NCBI RefSeq assembly: GCF_018531195.1
Contig: NZ_JAHDYS010000007.1
Span: 62,001-126,000, forward strand
DNA: 64,000 bases
Source: Pelotalea chapellei
GTDB lineage: Bacteria > Desulfobacterota > Desulfuromonadia > Geobacterales > Pseudopelobacteraceae
Reading direction: 5' to 3'
Shown: piece by piece, positions 10,081-18,454 of the stretch
Numbering within the stretch: the stretch's first letter is position 1
How the letters are laid out: every line of letters begins with the position of its first letter
Notes under the pieces: model-generated
Database searches by the model: none
What the model was told of the DNA's origin: nothing
Seen by the model: only the letters and a program-made list of their open reading frames with translations
Position numbers and translations under genes: made by a program

Positions 10081-10467
10081 TCAATCTTCCATGAAAGAGG
10101 CCATTTGCCCCTTGTTCATCGCCTTCCTCAGCCAAGGTGGCGGATTGCCCCGCAGTACCTCCTGGAAACGCTCCACGGTCTCCTTAAGGCTGACTTCAGT
10201 GTTGGTTTTCATGGGGTGGATCTTCAGGGCTACCAGTTTGGCCGCGGCCGGACCGCCAATCTGCATGGTGTAGACGATGGCACAATCAGCAAGAAGCTTC
10301 GCCCGGGCGGCAATGCGATCTTCCTCGTCCGCTCCATGCTCCCCCACACTGATGGTTTCGATGAAATCTGCCTCTTCCGGCCCCACTTCCCAAATCTGGA
10401 AACTCTCGGCCTGCCCGAAATGCAGATCGATCATCTCACCTGTCTTCGACGTAAATGCAATTTTCAT
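10081..10467 (-). CDS. nifX: Nitrogenase cofactor carrier NifX
   Basis: 128 residues. Family signature at the N terminus (MKIAFTSKTGEMIDLHFGQAESFQIWEVG) and the downstream YTMQIGGPAAAKLV segment. A C-terminal tail (PPWLRKAM) is typical of NifX rather than of the shorter carriers. NifX shuttles FeMo-co precursors between NifB and NifEN. It is the gene immediately after nifEN, with AGGAGAGAG before the ATG; a short repeat lies in the spacer. Confidence 0.92.
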   Translation of the reverse strand: MKIAFTSKTGEMIDLHFGQAESFQIWEVGPEEADFIETISVGEHGADEEDRIAARAKLLADCAIVYTMQIGGPAAAKLVALKIHPMKTNTEVSLKETVERFQEVLRGNPPPWLRKAMNKGQMASFMED

Positions 10468-10510
10468 TGGTCTCTCTCCTTTCCTGAAACAGCCGATGCT
10501 GCTGATTTCC

Positions 10511-10537
10511 CCTGAACCTTAATCTCAACCTGCCTCA
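10511..10537. repeat. GGTTRAG repeat (family C, copy 4), reverse orientation
   Basis: CCTGAACCTTAATCTCAACC overlaps the last codons or stop of nifEN and the start of the spacer to nifX. Confidence 0.65.
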
Positions 10538-13390
10538 GTTGTGAGCAAGCTTCTGTGCCTCCTTGGCATTCGCCTGAAACAAATTGGCCACCTCGAAGAC
10601 CAGGTTCATTGTTCCGCGGTACCCGACCCAGACCTTCTGATGAGCACCTAGACGGTCAAAAACCGGCAGGCCGGCCCGCAGATGAGCACCGATCTTGAGC
10701 TTGGCCGCTGCCTGCCGGCCATTGCTGTTGGCAACCAGCAGATCTGCACCAACTGCAGCCTCCTCCAAATCCTCCAAGTCTCCGACCGCTACATTCTTGC
10801 AGGGGAGAGCGTCAAGCCCCCGGGTGCGGGTGGCGCTCAGCGCGGCCTGGATCTCGCAGCCCATGCCTGCCAGGAAGCCGGTCAGAGTCTTGAGGTTATC
10901 CGCCTCCAGAGCAATGGCGACTTTTTTGTTGCCGAACTGGTAATGGCTGTCAACCATCGCATCCATCAAACGGCTGCGCCAGCGGCGGTGCTTGTCCGGG
11001 ATCGGTCGGCCCGAAATTGCACTGAGAACGGCCATGAAGCGATCGGTCTCAGCCAGGCCGGTCAGAGAGGTAAAACCGTAGGCCGGAATCCCAAACTGCT
11101 CTTTCAATTTCAGACCGGCCTTTGCCAGAGAATCTCCGACATAAAGTGTTGCCACGCTGGAGCCTGCTTTTCGTATTTCATCCACCGCTATACCGCCGGT
11201 AGACAACGGCGAGACAACATCATCGATATGGCCATCCATTGCGTTGGAGATATCGGGGATCGTCAGCACCGTCAGCCCGAAAGATTCCACCAGTTCCTTC
11301 AACTCCTCCACATCGGCCGGGGTCAGGTGTGCGCCGGGCAACAGATTGACCTGATCCGGAATCCCCTCTCCCCGACCCTCTCCCACGGGGGGAGAGGGGG
11401 CCTTAATATCCCCCCTCCCTTCATGGACCCCAGTAGCGGGCCTAAAGGAGGGGGCCAGGGGGAGGGTGGACACAATCGCCTCCACTGCGGCGGCATAACC
11501 TTCCTGCAATGAACCGCAATAATCGGGAGTGGAGGCCCAGACAATCGGTACTTCGTCATGCTCCGGGTGTTCCACCCGAAACTGATGGATGGCGCTGCGC
11601 ACGTCATCGCCCATGGTTTCAGTCAGACCGGTTGTCATCACCCCCACCACCTTGGGACCAAACTTCTCGATCACCCGGGTAATGCCCTTTTTAAGGTTCT
11701 CCCAGCCACCGAAAATGGCGGAATCTTCGCTCATGGCAGTGGCATTCAGAGCTATGGATTCCTTGTAATGCCGTGAAAGCTGCAGGCGGATGAATGTGGA
11801 ACAGCCTTGGGCTCCATGCAGCAGACCAAGCATGTTATCTATTCCGAGATAAGCCATGGTGGCTCCCAGGGCGGGCGAATTCTTCTGGGGATTGACCGTG
11901 GCATATTTTCCCCCTCCCGCAGGGGGAGGGGGAAACAGGCTTTCCGCCGGCGGCATGGGCAGAGCCAGGAAGGCCTCGGCATGCCCGGCAGTCGCGGTCA
12001 GCTCCCCGGCCAGCTGCTCATCGCTCTTCTCCCAGGGTGCCGGGGCATTAAGCACCGGCCAGATTGGGTTATTGACCGTCATGTCCAGCTGCTTTGCAAA
12101 TGTGACCATTCCTTCGTATCCCGCATAGGGATGGGAACGGCCGTGGTTGATATCCAGAAAAGGGGTTTTGGTTTTGAGCGCAAGGAACTTGGTCTTGCCG
12201 CCGGCCACAATCAGGTCGGGCAGCTTTTCAGCCATGACCGCCAGCAGTCCAGCAGTAGAAGTATCTTCGATGATCTTGGCATCCTGATGCATCAGTCCTT
12301 TCATGCGATAGAAATCTTCCAGGGTTGAGTTCTGTGTGCCGGCCGCCAAAATCTCCACCCCCAGCTCCGCCAACGAATTAACCATTGACCATGTCTTGAC
12401 CCCACCGGTGAAGAGCACGGCCCGCTTCCCTTCCAGCCTGGTCCGATACGGAGCGATCGCCGCACGGCATTTCTGTTCCTCCTCTTCCAAAAGTCTTTCG
12501 ACCCGATCCTGCATGACTCTTTTTTCCAATCCATTAACAGCGTTGTCCAGTTCACGGGCAATGTCGCGCAGAGCTTTGGCGGTGTCGGTCATGCCATAAA
12601 AGGACTCTTCGACATACGGCATGCCGTAGGTTTTCTGCATCTTCTTGGCAAGGTTTGTCAGAGACTTGGAGCAGATGATCACATTCAACTTGGCCCTGTG
12701 AGCGTAGCGCAGGTCATTGAAACTGGCGTCCCCGCTGAAACAGGAAAGGATCTGGATGCCCAGTTTGTCAAAGAGCGGCAGCATGCCCCACAGGTCACCG
12801 GCAATGTTGTACTCACCGATCAGGTTGATGGGATACTCACCCAACTCCTCCGGTTCGCTCGTTCCAACTACGTATTTGAAAAGGATCTCACCGGCAAGAC
12901 GATTGCCGATGTTCTTGTCGCCGATAAACCCTGGTGTATTTACCGGTATGACCGGTAGTGCGACTTTTTCTGACGCAGCAAGACATACTGCCTCAACATC
13001 ATCGCCAGTCATGGCAGTCACACAGGTGGCATAGACAAAGATTGCTTTGGCTTCGGGATAGCGGACCGCCAGGTCGAGAATCGCCTTGTAGAGCTTCTTC
13101 TCGCCACCGAAAATCACGTCGTTCTCCTGCATCTCGGTGGTAAAGCCGCGCCGGTAGAGTTGCGAACCGGAAGAACGGGCACCGCGATTATCCCAGGAGT
13201 TGCCGGCACACGCGATGGGGCCATGCACCAAGTGGATCACATCTGTGATCGGCATCAGCACCACCCGGGCACCATCATAAGCGCAGGAGCGTTCGGTTCC
13301 CTCCCCCGGCTCAGACTTTTTACAGAACTTGGGCGCGCCCTTGTCGTTGGTTTCACAGTCGGTTACATCGTAGTAGTCGGGCTTTGCCAT
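10535..13390 (-). CDS. nifEN: Fused NifE-NifN FeMo-cofactor scaffold protein
   Basis: 951 residues. Residues 1 to about 470 are NifE (SCAYDGARVVLMPITDVIHLVHGP, ATCVTAMTGDDVEAVC, GSRSHPYAG type segment as NHGRSHPYAGYEG). From about 500 to the end is NifN (SPALGATMAYLGI, LLHGAQGCSTF, AMSEDSAIFGGWENL, VMTTGLTETMGDD). Together they form the scaffold on which NifB-co matures to FeMo-co. Single-chain NifEN is known in Geobacter. Odd points: the linker (about 485-495) and residues about 641-676 are encoded by C/G-rich palindromic repeat sequence read through in frame. GGTGGAGG precedes ATG 13390. First gene of the operon running to draT. Confidence 0.95.
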   Translation of the reverse strand: MAKPDYYDVTDCETNDKGAPKFCKKSEPGEGTERSCAYDGARVVLMPITDVIHLVHGPIACAGNSWDNRGARSSGSQLYRRGFTTEMQENDVIFGGEKKLYKAILDLAVRYPEAKAIFVYATCVTAMTGDDVEAVCLAASEKVALPVIPVNTPGFIGDKNIGNRLAGEILFKYVVGTSEPEELGEYPINLIGEYNIAGDLWGMLPLFDKLGIQILSCFSGDASFNDLRYAHRAKLNVIICSKSLTNLAKKMQKTYGMPYVEESFYGMTDTAKALRDIARELDNAVNGLEKRVMQDRVERLLEEEEQKCRAAIAPYRTRLEGKRAVLFTGGVKTWSMVNSLAELGVEILAAGTQNSTLEDFYRMKGLMHQDAKIIEDTSTAGLLAVMAEKLPDLIVAGGKTKFLALKTKTPFLDINHGRSHPYAGYEGMVTFAKQLDMTVNNPIWPVLNAPAPWEKSDEQLAGELTATAGHAEAFLALPMPPAESLFPPPPAGGGKYATVNPQKNSPALGATMAYLGIDNMLGLLHGAQGCSTFIRLQLSRHYKESIALNATAMSEDSAIFGGWENLKKGITRVIEKFGPKVVGVMTTGLTETMGDDVRSAIHQFRVEHPEHDEVPIVWASTPDYCGSLQEGYAAAVEAIVSTLPLAPSFRPATGVHEGRGDIKAPSPPVGEGRGEGIPDQVNLLPGAHLTPADVEELKELVESFGLTVLTIPDISNAMDGHIDDVVSPLSTGGIAVDEIRKAGSSVATLYVGDSLAKAGLKLKEQFGIPAYGFTSLTGLAETDRFMAVLSAISGRPIPDKHRRWRSRLMDAMVDSHYQFGNKKVAIALEADNLKTLTGFLAGMGCEIQAALSATRTRGLDALPCKNVAVGDLEDLEEAAVGADLLVANSNGRQAAAKLKIGAHLRAGLPVFDRLGAHQKVWVGYRGTMNLVFEVANLFQANAKEAQKLAHN
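11363..11468. repeat. C/G-rich REP-like palindromes inserted in frame in nifEN (family D)
   Basis: Two neighbouring palindromes: CCCTCTCCC...GGGAGAGGG (11363-11401) and a CCCCTCCC...GGAGGGGG unit (11410-11468). They encode a Gly/Pro-rich stretch, GRGDIKAPSPPVGEGRGEG, between the conserved NifN blocks ending STLPLAP and beginning DQVNLLPGAHLTP. Confidence 0.8.
11908..11937. repeat. Palindrome at the nifE-nifN junction (family D)
   Basis: TTTCCCCCTCCC-GC-A-GGGGGAGGGGGAAA, read as FPPPPAGGGK in the linker between the two halves. Confidence 0.75.
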
Positions 13391-13419
13391 GTTTTACCTC
13401 CACCAGTTTCAAACAAAGC

Positions 13420-13457
13420 AAAAAGGCGCCCCATTGTTTTGATGGTTGGCGCCTTTG
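13420..13457 (-). terminator. Leader terminator upstream of nifEN (candidate antitermination target)
   Basis: On the minus strand AAAGGCGCC and GGCGCCTTTTT pair, with an inner CCAT/ATGG stem. It lies between the sigma-54 promoter (13499) and the nifEN ATG, so transcripts must pass it. GGCAAAGGCGCC at its 5' base is shared with the nifH leader. The 5' leader also has AATGGTT, which could pair with AACCAT of the terminator loop side as a competing structure. The remaining gene-free sequence to 13752 shows only the two diverging control regions. Confidence 0.8.
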
Positions 13458-13498
13458 CCAAAGAATAATCGTGAAACCATTGTCTTGTGCTAAGGACA

Positions 13499-13516
13499 TA
13501 GCATGGGGCATGCCAA
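13499..13516 (-). promoter_or_regulatory. Sigma-54 promoter of the nifEN operon
   Basis: Minus strand TTGGCATGCCCCATGCTA: GG and GC separated by 10 nt. It is nearly identical in its ends to the nifH and nifB promoters. Confidence 0.8.
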
Positions 13517-13752
13517 TATGGCTAAAACGCCTAACATGCCGATTTTAAAAATAAATAAAGGATTACGACTTCATTTGTTCGGGACTTCTGCCTGTTTGTT
13601 GTGCAGTTGGCCTATCTTGTTGCACGTATGTCAGCTGTTCCGATAGTCACAAAGTAGTTTCAATGGGGACAGCAATAATAGAGAGGAACGTTGACTCTGA
13701 CTGAATCTAGTTTATGATGCATCTACTTTCAGCACGGGAAAGGCAGGAACGC

Positions 13753-14217
13753 ATGCCTACTACACCTCAGAACATGGAAGAACATCTGGCCCTCTTTGAG
13801 CAGGCTTGCAGAGCAGCAGGTCTGAGAGTCACCCATCAGCGCCTGCAAGTATACCGGCAACTGGCCTTATTGGACACGCACCCCACTGCCGAAATCCTGC
13901 ATCAGGAACTGCGTAAGAAGATCCCCACCATTTCACTGGACACGGTGTACCGCACTTTGGCCACTTTTGCGGCACACGGCCTGATCAACAAAGTGGAAAC
14001 TATTGAGAGCCAGGCCCGTTTTGAAGTTGCCCTCATGCGTCATCACCATCTTATCTGCAGCAGTTGCAAAACAATCATGGATTTCCAATGGCAGTCAGTG
14101 GATGACGCGCTACTTCCCTCAGAAGTATCCGCCTGGGGGCGCATTGACACCAGAAGTGTAGTAGTCTACGGCATCTGCCACACCTGTCTCCAGCAAACAC
14201 CCCTTCCTGGAAAATAA
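13753..14217 (+). CDS. perR: Fur-family peroxide-type regulator (PerR-like)
   Basis: About 154 residues from ATG 13753 (AGGAA upstream; an ATG at 13714 has no ribosome site). N-terminal winged helix (GLRVTHQRLQVYRQLALLDTHPTAEIL, ISLDTVYRTLATFAAHGLI) and C-terminal dimer domain with two zinc CxxC pairs (CSSC, CHTC) and the HHHLIC metal segment. Its placement directly before katA and rubrerythrin points to peroxide sensing rather than iron uptake control, though a Fur or Zur role cannot be excluded by sequence alone. It probably represses katA through the palindrome at 14237. Confidence 0.85.
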   Translation: MPTTPQNMEEHLALFEQACRAAGLRVTHQRLQVYRQLALLDTHPTAEILHQELRKKIPTISLDTVYRTLATFAAHGLINKVETIESQARFEVALMRHHHLICSSCKTIMDFQWQSVDDALLPSEVSAWGRIDTRSVVVYGICHTCLQQTPLPGK

Positions 14218-14236
14218 AATCTGTCTAACTTTTCTT

Positions 14237-14255
14237 GACAAGAATAATTCTTATC
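14237..14255. promoter_or_regulatory. Candidate PerR/Fur box in front of katA
   Basis: GACAAGAATAATTCTTATC is a 19-mer with dyad symmetry (AAGAAT-A-ATTCTT core), resembling PerR boxes. It lies in the 110 bp perR-katA spacer. Confidence 0.65.
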
Positions 14256-14327
14256 TAGTAAATACTAGGAACAGTATAAATGGCTTCTACCGGTCTACTC
14301 AAAAAATCACTTACAAAGGAGAGCGAG

Positions 14328-15785
14328 ATGACCCAAAAAAGACTCACCACCAACGCAGGTGCCCCGGTTGTTGATAATCAGAACATCATGACCGCCGGAC
14401 GTCGCGGACCTGCGCTACTGCAGGATGTCTGGTTTCTGGAAAAACTGGCCCACTTTGATCGCGAAGTGATTCCCGAGCGCCGCATGCACGCCAAAGGGTC
14501 GGGCGCCTATGGCACCTTCACCGTTACCCACGACATCACCCGCTATACCAAGGCAAAAATATTTTCCGAAGTGGGTAAAAAGACCGAGCTGTTCACCCGT
14601 TTTTCCACGGTGGCCGGTGAACGTGGAGCCGCAGATGCGGAGCGTGACATCCGCGGCTTTGCTACGAAGTTCTATACCGAGGAAGGTAACTGGGATCTGG
14701 TGGGCAACAACACACCGGTATTCTTCCTGCGCGACCCGCTGAAGTTTCCGGACTTGAACCACGCAGTCAAACGCGATCCCCGCTCGAACCTGCGCAGTGC
14801 CAAAAATAACTGGGATTTCTGGACCTCGCTGCCCGAGGCGCTGCACCAGGTCACAATCGTGATGAGTGATCGTGGTCTTCCCACCAGCTATCGTCACATG
14901 CACGGTTTCGGCAGCCACACCTTCAGCTTCATCAACGCCAATAACGAACGGCACTGGGTCAAGTTTCACCTGCGAACCCATCAAGGCATCCAAAATTTGA
15001 GTGACGCTGAAGCCGAAGCGTTAGTGGGCTGTGACCGTGAAAGCCATCAGCGCGATCTGCTGGAAAGCATCGACAACGGTGACTTCCCTCGCTGGACGCT
15101 CTATGTACAGATCATGCCTGAAAAAGATGCGGCCACGTACCGCTTCAACCCCTTTGACCTTACCAAAGTCTGGCCCCACAAGGATTACCCGCTGATGGAA
15201 GTTGGCGTGCTGGAATTGAACCGCAACCCGGAGAACTACTTCGCCGAAGTGGAGCAGGCCGCCTTCAATCCCGCCAATGTCGTTCCCGGCATCAGCTTCT
15301 CACCGGACAAGATGCTTCAGGGACGGTTGTTTTCCTACGGCGATGCCCAGCGCTACCGGCTGGGAGTCAATCACCACCTGATCCCGGTCAATGCGGCCCG
15401 TTGCCCGTTCCACAGCTACCACCGCGATGGCGCCATGCGCGTGGATGGTAATCATGGAAGCACCCTCGGCTATGAACCCAACAGTTATAATGAGTGGCAG
15501 CAGCAGCCCGATTTCGCCGAACCCCCGCTGAGCCTGGAAGGGGCTGCCGATCACTGGAACCACCGAGAAGACGAAGATTACTACTCCCAGCCTGGGGCAC
15601 TCTTCCGTTTGATCACTGAGGAAAAGAAGGCACTGCTCTTTGCCAACACCGCCCGTGCCATCGGCGGCGCACCGCTAGAAGTACAGATTCGACATATCGG
15701 CAACTGCCTGAAGGCCGATCCTGCCTATGGACAGGGCGTGGCTAATGCTCTCGGAATACCGTTGTCCGAAATACCCACGAACTAA
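14328..15785 (+). CDS. katA: Monofunctional heme catalase
   Basis: About 485 residues, small-subunit clade. Catalytic His in [12 protein letters not shown], distal Asn in [10 protein letters not shown], proximal heme-ligand Tyr in [14 protein letters not shown]. It dismutates hydrogen peroxide. Start chosen at ATG 14328 behind AAAGGAGAG, not at the upstream in-frame ATG 14280, which would put the likely promoter inside the gene. It sits between perR and rubrerythrin, a peroxide-defence block lying between two nif operons; protection of nitrogenase is a reasonable inference. Confidence 0.95.
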   Translation: MTQKRLTTNAGAPVVDNQNIMTAGRRGPALLQDVWFLEKLAHFDREVIPERRMHAKGSGAYGTFTVTHDITRYTKAKIFSEVGKKTELFTRFSTVAGERGAADAERDIRGFATKFYTEEGNWDLVGNNTPVFFLRDPLKFPDLNHAVKRDPRSNLRSAKNNWDFWTSLPEALHQVTIVMSDRGLPTSYRHMHGFGSHTFSFINANNERHWVKFHLRTHQGIQNLSDAEAEALVGCDRESHQRDLLESIDNGDFPRWTLYVQIMPEKDAATYRFNPFDLTKVWPHKDYPLMEVGVLELNRNPENYFAEVEQAAFNPANVVPGISFSPDKMLQGRLFSYGDAQRYRLGVNHHLIPVNAARCPFHSYHRDGAMRVDGNHGSTLGYEPNSYNEWQQQPDFAEPPLSLEGAADHWNHREDEDYYSQPGALFRLITEEKKALLFANTARAIGGAPLEVQIRHIGNCLKADPAYGQGVANALGIPLSEIPTN

Positions 15786-15895
15786 TCAGACCGACACAGA
15801 ATTTTGATTTGACTGCAGCCAGGAGCTTTACAAGGAAGACATCGGAGTTACTGCTGCACGACATGCAAGATGATAATTCAAAGGAGGAGTATCGA

Positions 15896-16420
15896 ATGGC
15901 GGACATCAAAGGAACCAAAACAGAACAGAACCTGAAGGATGCATTTGCGGGAGAATCCCAGGCTCGCAACAAGTACACCTATTTCGCTTCGGTGGCAAAA
16001 AAGGAAGGATTTGAGAAAATTGCAGCCATTTTCCTGGAGACAGCCGACAACGAGAAAGAACATGCCAAGCTGCATTTCAAACATCTGGCCGGGATTGGCT
16101 CCACCATCGACAACCTCAAAGCTGCGGCTGCCGGAGAAACCGACGAATTCACCGACATGTACCCCCGTATGGCAAAGGAAGCCCGCGAAGAGGGTTTTGC
16201 AGACATTGCTTACCTGTTTGAATCAATCGGCAGGATCGAGAAGTTCCATCAACAGCGCTACCAGCAGTTGGTGGAAGAGCTGGAGGCAAACACACACTAC
16301 ACAAAGAGTGAAAAAGTGACCTGGCACTGCAGAAACTGCGGTCACATCCACGAAGGAACAGAAGCACCCAAAATTTGCCCGGTCTGCAAGCATCCACAGG
16401 CTTATTTCGAGCAGATTTAG
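15896..16420 (+). CDS. Rubrerythrin
   Basis: 174 residues. N-terminal ferritin-like diiron domain (ESQARNKYTYFA, EKEHAKLHFKHL, EEGFADIAYLFESIGRIEKFH) and C-terminal rubredoxin domain with CRNCGHIH and CPVCKHPQAYF. It reduces hydrogen peroxide to water with electrons from rubredoxin or ferredoxin. AAAGGAGGAG precedes ATG 15896. It follows katA by 110 bp and is closed by a terminator at 16451, so the perR-katA-rubrerythrin block ends here. Confidence 0.95.
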   Translation: MADIKGTKTEQNLKDAFAGESQARNKYTYFASVAKKEGFEKIAAIFLETADNEKEHAKLHFKHLAGIGSTIDNLKAAAAGETDEFTDMYPRMAKEAREEGFADIAYLFESIGRIEKFHQQRYQQLVEELEANTHYTKSEKVTWHCRNCGHIHEGTEAPKICPVCKHPQAYFEQI

Positions 16421-16450
16421 AATAATTACCTAAGATTCCAAAGACAAAAG

Positions 16451-16484
16451 AAGGGCGCCACCCGTAAACGGGTAGCGCCCTTTC
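16451..16484 (+). terminator. Terminator after rubrerythrin
   Basis: AAGGGCGCcACCCGT-AA-ACGGGTaGCGCCCTTT: strong stem with a single mismatch and a short T run. Confidence 0.85.
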
Positions 16485-16501
16485 TTACTTTTAATTCACT
16501 T

Positions 16502-16620
16502 GCGAGTGAGTTTTTTTCGTCAGGTCGGTGGCGCCTAGGAAGAGCGCGGAGGCGTAGCAGCGCTACGTCGCACAAGCGATGACGACGGCACCGCCGAGAT
16601 GGCGGAAAAGGCTCGCTCGC
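16502..16620. repeat. Family A palindromic element after nifK
   Basis: Outer arms GCGAGTGAG / CTCGCTCGC, inner GGTCGGTGG / CACCGCCGA, and core GGAGGCGTAGCAGCGCTACG followed by CGCACAA. It ends one base before the nifK stop codon. Related copies follow nifD and nifH. Confidence 0.85.
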
Positions 16621-16621
16621 A

Positions 16622-18094
16622 TTACCTCATCATCTCGAAGAAGCGGTCTTCGCACGTCTCATCCTTAATATCGATAAACTTATTACAGATAAAAGTGATC
16701 ATGTTGATGATCCCCTGGTAGCCGACCAGCGGGTAACGGTGCAGATTGACCCGGTCAAAGATCGGGAAGCCGAAGCGGAACAATGGAATACCTGCGTCGC
16801 GGGCGGCGAACTTGCCGTGGGTATCACCAATCATGGCGTCAACCGGATCTGTCACCACCAGGCTGCGCATATGCCAGAGATCCTTGTTCATGTAGATTTT
16901 GCAATCCTTGCCGTAGAGGGAAGCATCCAGCAGTGCCTGAATCTCCTTCTCCAGCTTCTTGCTCCCCTTGCTGCAGAGAATGTGGTACGGCTTGGCTCCC
17001 ATTTCCAGCAGAAAGGTTACATAAGCGATCAGATAATCGGGATCGCCATAGACTGCGAACTTTTTGCCATGGATGTACTGGTGCGCATCGGTCATGGCAT
17101 CGACTGCACGGCCGCGCTCTGCCTTCAGTGATGCAGGAACCGGCTTGCCGAACAGTTCGGCAATCTTCATCAGGAAGGCATCAGTTTTCTCAATTCCCAC
17201 CGGCATCGGCATGGAAGCATGTTTGCCGGAGTAGTTGTCCTTGATCCAGCCGAAGGTCTTGGAAGTGGCATAGGGGCCCAGTGTGATGGTTGCCTTACCG
17301 TTGATCGAATCCGCTGCATCCTCAAGTTTGGTGCCGCCGGCATACATACGGTAGGTACCGTCGCAGGGAGAATCGAAAGTTTCGGAAATATCTCCCAGAA
17401 CGGTGCACGGGATTCCAAACGCTTCCAGAATGCGCTTGTACTCGCGGTAGTTGCCGGTATTGAAATCGCAGCCGGCGATCAGGTTGAGCTTGCCGGTGCA
17501 GCGGCCCTCAATCTGTTTGCCTTCGGTCAAAGTCTGCAGGATGGAGAGCAACATGGCGTCGTAGCCGTGAACGTGAGAGCCGTTGAAGCTGGGGGTATTG
17601 GCGTAGGGTACCGGCAATCCCTCGGGAACACACCCCTTCTGCTTGGCGTTCTTGATGAAGGCGGTCAGGTCGTCGCCGATTACCTCAGGCATGCAGGAGG
17701 TAAAGATCGAGATCATCTTTGGTTTGTAGAGCGCAACAGCGTTTTCCAGCGCCTCATGGAGGTTGTTCTGCCCGCCGAACACGGCGCCATCCTCGGTCAT
17801 TGAATCGGAGACGGCCGGTGCCGGCTCGCGGAAGTGACGGTTAAGAGTTGAGCGGTAGTAGGAGGCACACCCCTGGGAACCATGGGTAAACGGCAGGCTC
17901 CCTTCAAAGCCGTGAGCCACCATTTCAGCACCCAGCGGCTGACAGCCATGGGCCGGATTGATCACCAGCGCCTGGCGGGCGAAATTTTTCTCCTTATACT
18001 CCTCAGAGTTGATCCACTCCTTGACCCGTGCGATTTCTTCCGGCGGTGTTTCAGTTACATATTTAACAGCAGCTGCCGATTCGGTTGCACTCAT
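16622..18094 (-). CDS. nifK: Nitrogenase molybdenum-iron protein beta chain
   Basis: 490 residues from ATG 18094 (AAAGGAGATC upstream); the frame stays open a further 108 codons through repeat DNA but that extension has no NifK character. P-cluster cysteines lie in NPAHGCQPLG, HGSQGCASYYRST and TSCMPEVIGDD. It forms the alpha2beta2 dinitrogenase with NifD. It is the third gene of nifH-nifD-nifK, separated from nifD by an unusually long 360 bp spacer made mostly of palindromic repeats. Confidence 0.96.
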   Translation of the reverse strand: MSATESAAAVKYVTETPPEEIARVKEWINSEEYKEKNFARQALVINPAHGCQPLGAEMVAHGFEGSLPFTHGSQGCASYYRSTLNRHFREPAPAVSDSMTEDGAVFGGQNNLHEALENAVALYKPKMISIFTSCMPEVIGDDLTAFIKNAKQKGCVPEGLPVPYANTPSFNGSHVHGYDAMLLSILQTLTEGKQIEGRCTGKLNLIAGCDFNTGNYREYKRILEAFGIPCTVLGDISETFDSPCDGTYRMYAGGTKLEDAADSINGKATITLGPYATSKTFGWIKDNYSGKHASMPMPVGIEKTDAFLMKIAELFGKPVPASLKAERGRAVDAMTDAHQYIHGKKFAVYGDPDYLIAYVTFLLEMGAKPYHILCSKGSKKLEKEIQALLDASLYGKDCKIYMNKDLWHMRSLVVTDPVDAMIGDTHGKFAARDAGIPLFRFGFPIFDRVNLHRYPLVGYQGIINMITFICNKFIDIKDETCEDRFFEMMR

Positions 18095-18136
18095 AAAGAT
18101 CTCCTTTAAACCGGCGACCAATCTGTCACACGGCCT

Positions 18137-18243
18137 GTAAGTTGTGTCGGCTTCGCCGGAGGTCCACCTGCGGCGTTGCGCTCGTCGCATGCTGTTCAAC
18201 GTAGCGCTGCTACGCCTCACAACCTGCTCCTCCCGCGCCTTGC
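18137..18243. repeat. Diverged family A-like element in the nifD-nifK spacer
   Basis: CGTAGCGCTGCTACGCCTCACAA is the reverse of the family A core, with different flanks. Together with the copy at 18325 it makes up most of the 18095-18454 spacer; the rest is AT-rich sequence with no ORF of its own. Confidence 0.6.
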
Positions 18244-18324
18244 ATCTGGAACCTCGGGCTGTGCCGAATAAGATAAAAAGCAAAACCCTAAACCTGCTAC
18301 CAACAATTTTCCTGCAGTTACCTA

Positions 18325-18446
18325 CCGGCGTCCGATTTTGATGCCAGGTCGGTGGCGGGCTAGCGCTCCCGCGGAGGCGTAGCAGCGCTACGCCGCACAA
18401 GAGGAGCGTGACGCCCACCGCCGAGATGGCGCAAAAGCGGGCGTCG
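18325..18446. repeat. Family A palindromic element after nifD
   Basis: CAGGTCGGTGGCGGGCTAG, core GCGGAGGCGTAGCAGCGCTA and CGCCGCACAA, then CCACCGCCGAGATGGC. It lies 8 bp beyond the nifD stop codon. Confidence 0.85.
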
Positions 18447-18454
18447 TAACATAC

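Noticed and set aside
9725-10135. 136-codon version of the ferredoxin gene
   Set aside because: The extra N-terminal part translates the GGTTRAG repeat; ATG 9988 has an AGGAGGT site.
11807-12328. Plus-strand frame of 173 codons inside nifEN, and other long frames opposite nif, etf and flagellar genes
   Set aside because: They are antisense to well-supported genes, lack ribosome sites and have compositions expected of shadow frames.
18095-18418. In-frame 108-codon extension of nifK
   Set aside because: It runs through palindromic repeat DNA, has no NifK-like sequence, and ATG 18094 has a strong AAAGGAG site.
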